Source of the DNA: Perognathus longimembris pacificus
Taxonomy: Eukaryota; Chordata; Mammalia; Rodentia; Heteromyidae
Length of the DNA stretch: 64,000 bases
Assembly (NCBI RefSeq): GCF_023159225.1
Contig: NC_063169.1
Location: forward strand, 61,715,934 to 61,779,933
Direction: 5' to 3'
Position 1 is the first letter of the stretch. Every line of letters begins with the position of its first letter. The notes beneath the pieces were generated by a model that saw only the letters and a program-made list of their open reading frames with translations, ran no database searches and was not told the origin of the DNA. This document shows positions 56,998-64,000 of this stretch, piece by piece. A program made the position numbers and the translations under genes.

Positions 56998-58826
56998 CTC
57001 TGACGGGAGCGGAGGAGGCACAGCAGGACGGCCTGAAGCAATCCTCACTGCCCAGTGCCAGCTGGAGTGTGGGCCCTGGGTACCAACACCCCTGAAACCA
57101 AGTGTGGTGGCGGCAGGAGGAACGCATAAGCCCTCTAGGATCCTGCAAGTGCCCTCTAGCCAAAGCACCTGTTGGCACGCCCTAGGGGAAGGGTGACTGG
57201 CCACTGGTAGGTTTCGGCACCCTTGGGTCCTTGGAGCCCCGCTTCTTTCTTCTTTCCCAGAGCTGGTGACCAGCCTCCGTTTCCTACATTTCTGTGGGTG
57301 TCTGTGTGTACACACGAGCCTCCCCCTTCCCCCCCCCCCCCCCCGCCCACTGAAGGCTCAAGTTTGGAGAGAAGCAGTGTTTAATGACTCTAAAAAGTCT
57401 TCAACTTTAGATGCCAAGCCCATTGGATGCAACTTTAAGTGGAATTTCACTTGAGTGACACTTGATGGCTCACGTCTTGAAGGACTTGACACTGTCATGA
57501 GAGCGGTCGGCACCGGCAACCCAGATCTCAGTGAACTCCTACGCACCTGAGGTCACTTACGCCACCGGGGAGCCCCTGTGCGCTCACAGCCAGCACCCCC
57601 ATGGGCCGCCAGGGGCCCTACAAAGAACAGCTGAGCGCTCTGCCCATGGCTCGTTTTATTCCGGTGCCCTCTGAATAAGACCCTGGGGCTCACCTGAACT
57701 GCGTCTCAAAATGACTTGGCTTCTCCGGATTCTACAGAGACATAGAATTCATTCAGGAGATAAAGAATTCGAGAATTCTCGTCCGGAGTTGGCGTCTGGG
57801 ACTCTGAGGGTCGATGAGGGGGAGTCAGAATTCCACGGGAGCAAACCCCCCTGAGAAGAGCAGACCTGTCGTTCCATCTGCGAAACCCAGCGATGGCCCC
57901 GGGGACGCAAGCGACGAGATACTGCATCCAAAACCTCATCTCACCCCAGAAAGCCGCAGCTGTCTGGATTCAGAGCTGCTGCCGCTGTGTTTGGCCTCAT
58001 TATTCACGGCTGCAGGGCAGGCATGGGGACGGCTTGTGAGGGGTCTCAGCAGTGTGGTTGGCGCCGGCGAAGCTTAGCCTTCCAGATGACATGTCCCTCC
58101 CTGGAGAGAGAGAGCAAGGCTTCTGTGCTGCGGCCCGGCAGCGGTGCGGGGAGAGAAGCGGGCCGGCATCGCCATGGGACCCCGAGGGGTGGGTGCTGCC
58201 CACAGTCCCCCTGCAGAAAAAGGCATACACCTGCTCTCCACGCTACCGCGCTGGCCAGCGCTGGCTGAGAACACCTGCCCTGGCGAGCCCGGAGCGGGCG
58301 GCAGAGGGGGAGGACGCTGCGGTATTTGGGGGGCTCACAGTGGGATTTGAGAGATGGGTTTTGGGTTCAGTGGTCTAGATAACACAGACCCCAGCCGGCT
58401 TGGGCCGGTCCACGCCCGCAGCAGGCCCCTTCAGGAAATAACCATCCATAGACAGCAGGCCAGCCCCTCCTCGCGACTGCCACTCCCTCCCGGTTCCTGT
58501 CATGGGTTCTTTTGTCTCAGTGTTTCTGGAACATTCTCTTTTAGATTCCTCTGTCTCTCCTGATTTGAATTGCATTCCCAACTCAGAATCTTCTCCCCAT
58601 CCTTCCTTTTCTACCTCTCTGAGTACCACCATCCAAAGTTGGACTTCCAGCAGGACCTGAGCAGCCCTGCTCAGCCCCCCCCCCCTTCCCCTGGGAATGA
58701 CCAGAGCCCTCCCCTTCCCCCCCCCCACCTCACCGGTCCTCACCGGTGCCCAGGCTAAACACTGGCTGTCAGGACCAGAAAGCACTCAGGAAGGGGCCCA
58801 AACCTACAAAGAATGGTGTTGTTCTC
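56998..58826. other. Intergenic, GC-rich, nothing recognised
   Basis: C16 run at 57329-57344 and C-rich patches at 58675-58727. ORFs up to 148 codons overlap on both strands without family similarity. Confidence 0.45.
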
Positions 58827-58850
58827 AATAATAATAATAATAATAATAAT
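58827..58850. repeat. (AAT)n microsatellite
   Basis: Eight AAT units next to a SINE. Confidence 0.9.
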
Positions 58851-58861
58851 GTTATTATTTT

Positions 58862-59082
58862 AAAGCCAATCCTAGGCCTTGAACTCAGAGCCTGAGCTCT
58901 TTCGCTCATGCCTAGCACTCTAGGCATTGAGTCACAGCTCCACTTCCAGCTTTTATTGGCTAAGTTATTGGAGATAAGAGTTTCAGGAGTTTTTCTTCCC
59001 GGGCTGGCTTCCTGAAGTGCAATCCTCAGATTTCAACCCCTTGACTAGCCAGGATTCCAGGCAGGAGCCCTTAGCACCCGGC
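58862..59082 (-). repeat. Alu/B1-head plus tRNA-like-tail SINE
   Basis: CCTAGGCCTTGAACTCAGAG, GCCTAGCACTCTAGGCATTG, TTGGAGATAAGAGTTTCAGG, CAGGATTCCAGGCAGGAGCC. Confidence 0.85.
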
Positions 59083-60219
59083 CAATGTATGTTATTGGAT
59101 TCCTAAGAAATAAATTCAAAACCATGTTTCAAAGTGTCATACACAGAAATTCTGTTCAAGGACACTTTGCTACCTGTTTGCTACCTACTTTGTTTGCAAG
59201 GACACTTTCCTACCTGCTCATCCGTTTCCATAAATATGACAGGGGCCGAAAGGACCCGTAAGAGAAGTCAGGGAATACCAAGAGCTTCCAGTTTGTCCCA
59301 GCTCAGAAAATCACTAACCAGTGGGATTTGCTCACCCAAGGTGAGGTCGCCTTTTTCTATTTAATTGAATTGCTTTTGTCTTCGTGTGTCCAAATTACAA
59401 TGTGTCCTGTCTCTCTCCCTAAGATACCTTGGCCCTGTCCCAAGAATTTTTAAAAAAAAAATTGCTCAAGAATGCCAGGCTTACCTCAAACAATCCATCT
59501 CAGCCCCGACCAGCAGGCGAGGGTGAAAGCCACCGAGACGCAGCCGCTATCGACAGGCTCCAATTTTCTGCCATCATAATTAATTTTTTCCCCAGTATCA
59601 CTGTTGAAGAATGGTGCCTGTGGTTCAGAGCCCTTGCTTTCTGCACTTCAAGGGATGTTTAACTTGGATGTTTTATTTTGGTGGAGGACAAAAGGACAAT
59701 CAACATCTTGCCAGCTATGACTTGCCTGTGTTCGAAACCTCCCCCCTCCCCCCTCCCTCCCAATGGGGATTTGCACTCTGCCCCATGGAACCCAGGGAGT
59801 CATTAGAGCAAGTTAGATGTGCAGATGATATGCCCAAACCAGCACCCCCCACACACAGCGTGGGGATGGGGGAGGGGGATCTAGATCCACCACCCCCCCC
59901 CATCTTAGCAGAAGGGGGTGGGAACAACCAGCTGAGCCCCAATAGTTTTGTGGAAGACAGCATCCTTCCTTACCCAGGTGGTCTCTGGGTCCCGGTTCAC
60001 ATTCACCTCCATTCCTTCACCGTGACCACTCTACAAAACCGAGACTGTGCTTGCTCCGCGCATGCCCCCCAGGACAATCAGAAACTCCTCCCCTTTTGTT
60101 CATTTGGCCTATTTGGTGCCTTTTCACCCTTCCCCTTTCTCCTCCTTTTCTTCCTCTCCTTCTTCCCCCTCCTCTTTTTTCTTTCCACCCGCCTCCTCTT
60201 AACCTTTTCTCTCCTTCTT
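59083..60219. other. Intergenic, nothing recognised
   Basis: A 208-codon ORF (59611-60237) ends in Leu/Phe/Ser runs from a C/T-rich tract and is not called a gene. Confidence 0.45.
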
Positions 60220-60310
60220 CTGAGGCAGGTAGCCTAGGATCTCACCCTGGCCTTGAACTTGGGTCCTCCTGCCTTGGCCTCCCAAGTGCTACACCCTGCA
60301 CACGACTCTG
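60220..60310 (-). repeat. B1-like SINE fragment
   Basis: AGCCTAGGATCTCACCCTGG, CCTCCTGCCTTGGCCTCCCA, GTGCTACACCCTGCACACGA. Confidence 0.6.
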
Positions 60311-61571
60311 GCCGTGACTTAAAGCCCTGCATGGCCAGGCTGTGGACTGTGCACACGTGGCTTTCCCAAGGGGCCCAGGCTTCCCAAAGCTGGGGTTAGG
60401 ATCAAATGAAGCCACCTGGGGGTCCTCGTGGCCCGTCCCTGCCCCTGGCTGTCCTTCCTCTCTTGTCCTCTAGGTGCTCCTGTCCCCTCCAACCATCCAG
60501 GAGAGCAGACCCAGGGAAGTCGCCTTCAATACCTGTCCAGAGGCTGAGGCGAGGGGAAGCTGAGGGACAGGAGACCAAGGTCGCCCCTTTGTCTTGTGGC
60601 TTCCAGGCCCAAGCCCCCGTGGCCCACCAGTAGGCAGGGCCACACTGGCCCTGTCCTCTCCTACGGCACTTCAGGGCGAGGGGGTGTGTGTGTCCCAGCC
60701 CCTTCTGCTATAGCTAAAGCCAGTGCCGGGCTCCTATGCGCTTCCTCCTGGCCTTGTGTCATGTGCCAAGTTGCAAGTGTGCTTCAAGCAATCGTTCAGG
60801 AATGGAGTAGAACGGCAGGGAAGGACAGAGAGACGGGAAAAACCACCCTGGTTCTAGGACCTGAGAGGCTTTGAGCAAAGAAAACTCCCTGCCTCAATGT
60901 TCTTCCTGCGCCTATCACTGGGGGCCTTGCGGAGACAATCAGCTGCCCCCCGCTGCACGCAGCACCCCGCAAAGCCCTTGGCTATCTGCAGAGTGGAGTC
61001 CCGGCCTCCTTGCTGGGTGCTGAGGCCGTGTGTGCATTTCTTCCATCTTTCCAAGACAGCATTGCCAAGGGCCCTTCTGAGGGTCCTTTCAGACATAGCC
61101 TGGACCAGGGCCTTGGTGCGTCCGCGGGGCACAGCCTGGCTCACATTGGCCCCTGGGTGCCTCCAGTGCCCCCCCCAGGCTCTGATGCACAGGAGGGCTC
61201 CCCAGGGTGGCACGCTGCACATGTTCTCTGTGCCACAGGGGACTGTGGCTGCCCAAGCCTTCGGGGACCTCCCCTGCTTGCTCCCCAGGATTCCATCCCT
61301 GCTGGCTTTGAGGTTTAAGGGAATTGCCCACAGAAGGACACTTGATGAGGGGTTCATGCTGGCTGGAAGTGTTAACCAATACTCAGAGTTTCCTGGCAAA
61401 TCGTGTTCCACTCCGAAGAGAGAGAATGCACGGTGCCCGTTTGGGGAAATCTATTCAAAAGATGCAGAAAATGTGGAGGGTTTCAATTTAATTTTATTTT
61501 TTATAAATCAAGTTTCTCTCAGCTGGGTGTAGGCAAATATCTGTCTCATTCAGAATTGCCGGTTGTGCTCA
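60311..61571. other. Intergenic, GC-rich with two overlapping long ORFs
   Basis: 211 codons on + (60897-61532) and 185 on - (60854-61411), mutual shadows in GC-rich sequence. Neither shows a recognisable domain, splice sites or a poly(A) signal. Confidence 0.4.
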
Positions 61572-61590
61572 TGGTGCCCTCTAATGCTGG
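61572..61590 (-). promoter_or_regulatory. Weak CTCF-like motif
   Basis: The minus strand reads CATTAGAGGGCACCA, a partial CTCF core. Confidence 0.3.
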
Positions 61591-61948
61591 ACAAATTGGA
61601 CAATTAATTTCCACTCTTAGTTTGGGCAAGGAAAGTAGAGCTGTCTTGCCAGGACACGCGGTGTGGCCACCTCCAGATGCGTGTTCGTGACTCAGGTGCC
61701 ATGAAGGTGACCCATGCTGGTGTCCACATGGCTGGCTTCAGCTTCTGGCTCCCACGTCCCGCACGGGACAGCCGTGGTCCTCATCTCACCAGCTGTCCCT
61801 CCCACCTCCACTGGGAGACACAATTGTGTACTATTTTAAGATAGAGCAAACGATCTTTGTAGCTCCGCATTGGCCTATGCCCTCCTCTCCTTTAGAGACC
61901 CTAATGCCTCATGGCGGAAAGCGAGTCCTGGCGGGCCAGGCCTTCGAG

Positions 61949-61967
61949 AACACACCAGGGGGCCCTC
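61949..61967 (+). promoter_or_regulatory. CTCF-like motif
   Basis: CACACCAGGGGGCCCT keeps the ACCAGGGGGC core; the 3' half differs from consensus at one position. Confidence 0.45.
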
Positions 61968-63439
61968 TGAGGGCTGTGGAGGACCATTCACTAGAATGAG
62001 GGGGTGAAGACGCAAGCACAGCTGTCTGTTCAGGGTAATGAATCAGGGCACCTGTCTCGCACACGTAGGTCGCCATTGGCACAGTTAGGCTTTGTGTCAC
62101 CACGTGGGGGGACACAGCTCCCCCTTTGTCAGTTCTCTGGAGACTCTCGAGGGGTTTGGGTTTCCACGTGACTGTGGAAGAGTTTTGCCAGATTATTACT
62201 GAGTATCACAGAAGTGGTCCTCACAGATGAGATAAGGGAACTCTGATAACACAGCCTCCATGGACAACCAACTAGAAAGAGGCAGCGTGGCCCCAGGGTG
62301 CTTCCTTGTCAACACCCCAATACAGTATCACCTCATAATCATTTTACTATGTCTTAAAAGAAGGTAGCCAAACAAAGCTATCAAGAAAAGACTTTGAAGG
62401 AGGGATTCATATGTAGCCTCAAAAGCAACGAGCCTGAACAGGAATAGATATTATACCTTGGGATGTTTGCTATTGACTGTATAAAGCTTCCTAGAAGAGT
62501 TAAGACATTTTAAAATTAGTGTAAATTAAGCTGCACAGAGGGGTGTGTTGTGGCGTATCTAAACATGCATATAATAGACCCTGATCAAACTCATCCCTTT
62601 TATTGCATTTTTCCATCCCAGGACATGAAAACAGACCTCTGTCAACTGGGATGCTAAGGGCATGGTATTTAGCTCTAGATTTCTCAATAGTATGCTTATG
62701 GAACTATTATTTTTGAGTCCAGGCATTAGCTATCGATTTTCTGTTAGGCTAGATGAAAATTTAATACCTCTATATTCCCTAGCTCACAACCACTCTTGTC
62801 ATCCTACCACTGTGCTGTTCCCCTCTTAGCTAAATCAATAAGGCTACTGATATTAGTGTGTTCTTATAAATAATATTCATTGCAAACCCCAACTTTTCTT
62901 CAATTTTCTTTCTTACAAAATATTTTATTTATTTACCTGGAGTTATCATTGTTTTGCTATGTATTGAGACAATTTTCTTCCATCAGATTATTTATGTATG
63001 AATCAAATTTTTAAGTGCCAGAAGCATAGAAGGTGGCCTTTAATGTTGTTATTATCTATTGTTTTCTGGACACTCATGAGCACCCACTGGGCACAGATCA
63101 TCTTGACTGTCAGCTTTCTATGTCAGCTTCAGTGCCATCTGGTTTTCCTCGGCAAACTGGGAGAACTAGAAGGAAAGGTGGATTGGAGTAAAGCAATCAA
63201 GAAGTTCCTGTGAGAAGGCTCTTATTAAGTCACTGAAGAACTGTAGTAAGCACAAGATGAAATTTGTATTTGAGAGCCATTGTAGCTCAGTAACGGAGGG
63301 TCAAAGGCACCCTCCATCCCAAAAGCAAGGGTTTGTGGGCTGCTTTTAGCTGTATGTTATCTTCCTGGAATCCACTATACATGCACTTGAGCTATGAAGA
63401 CAATGACTTGTAATTATGAAGCAAAATAACCAGCAAAAA
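61968..63439. other. Intergenic, AT-rich, nothing recognised
   Basis: Possible very degraded ID element around 63285; otherwise unique-looking. Confidence 0.45.
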
Positions 63440-63515
63440 GCTGGGCTGCATACATAGCTCAAGTGGTAGAATACCAGCTGTATGTGCTGGGCTTGAATCC
63501 CAATAGTGGCAAAAG
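63440..63515 (+). repeat. ID-like SINE
   Basis: GCATACATAGCTCAAGTGGT, GGGCTTGAATCCCAATAGTG with a short A-rich tail. Confidence 0.65.
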
Positions 63516-63693
63516 GAAGAAACAGGGATAAAGACTTTCTGTGTCACAAAGACTGAAGATAAGTCCAAAGTTTATCCATAATTTTTTCATCCATTTAACA
63601 CTTTCAAAAGCTCAAACCAGAACAAGCATTTATTTAAAATGTCAATGCTGAGGTTGGAAATAAGGATAGTCTGGGCTATTAAATATTACAAAG

Positions 63694-63930
63694 ATGGCCG
63701 GGTGCTGGTGATCACACCTGTAATCCTAGCTGTTCAAGAGGCTGAGATCTGAGGATCATGGTTTGAAGCCAGCCTGGGCTGGAAAGTCGGTGAGACTCTT
63801 ATCTCTAATTAACCACCAAACATGCTAGAAGCAGAGCTATGGCTCAAATGGTACAGTACCAGCTTTGGGCACCAATGCTCAGGGACAGTGCCCAGGTCAT
63901 GAGTTCAAGACCCAGAACAGGTGCTTAAAA
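63694..63930 (+). repeat. Alu/B1-head plus tRNA-like-tail SINE with target duplication
   Basis: GGCCGGGTGCTGGTGATCAC, GAGACTCTTATCTCTAATTA, ATGGCTCAAATGGTACAG; flanked by TTACAAAGA on both sides. Confidence 0.92.
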
Positions 63931-64000
63931 ATTTACAAAGACAGCTTAGATCTCAAAAGGGAGAGAGAACTGGAGAAAAATCTGTCCTGATGGTCACACT

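Noticed and set aside
57650..57940. Possible minus-strand LTR or retroviral leader (AATAAA on minus near 57660)
   Set aside because: Only one signal; no matching U3/U5 structure or repeat partner seen in the window.
59611..60237. 208-codon ORF
   Set aside because: The second half translates a C/T-rich tract and there is no gene structure around it.

Overview
The window is mammalian nuclear DNA. It holds the 3' two-thirds of one protein-coding gene on the + strand, SASH1 (SAM and SH3 domain containing 1, a SLY-family adaptor), followed by about 9.7 kb of intergenic sequence. Twelve consecutive coding exons join in frame with canonical GT/AG boundaries. They run from 17358 to the TAG stop at 51093-51095 and encode 1002 residues: a SLY region, an SH3 domain, a first SAM domain, a long proline-rich linker and a C-terminal SAM domain. 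Counting back from the last exon and using the human gene structure as I remember it (20 exons), these are exons 9-20. Exons 1-8 lie before the window. The 3'UTR runs from 51096 to about 54290.

The repeats point to a geomyoid rodent (kangaroo rat, pocket mouse or pocket gopher). Several dozen copies are present of a SINE with an Alu/B1-like head and a tRNA-like tail. There are also five copies of a dimer whose left half is an ID-like tRNA-derived element, which fits the IDL-Geo SINE known from Geomyoidea. Very long pyrimidine-rich simple repeats are common. The species call is inference from repeat style.

Layout: 1-17357 is an intron with SINEs, MIR fragments, a probable minus-strand LTR (about 9640-10250) and long CT/CCT/CCCT tracts. 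It also contains a likely internal alternative first exon ending at 12473 that would splice in frame to exon 9. 17358-51095 holds the exons, with introns of 0.65-5.8 kb. 51096-54290 is the 3'UTR. 54291-64000 is intergenic, with SINEs, a probable LINE-1 end fragment, CTCF-like motifs and no convincing gene.

The two most interesting points both concern SASH1 isoforms. First, the exon-10 reading frame stays open past its normal donor for exactly 486 nt (162 codons), with strongly coding-like codon use, up to a second good donor (GTGAGT after 24188) that keeps the frame into exon 11. This predicts a longer isoform with a basic/helical insert just before the SLY region. Second, a short exon with ATG at 12462 would start an N-terminally truncated isoform (MPKP joined to exon 9). 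Five CTCF-like motifs lie in or beyond the 3' half of the gene.
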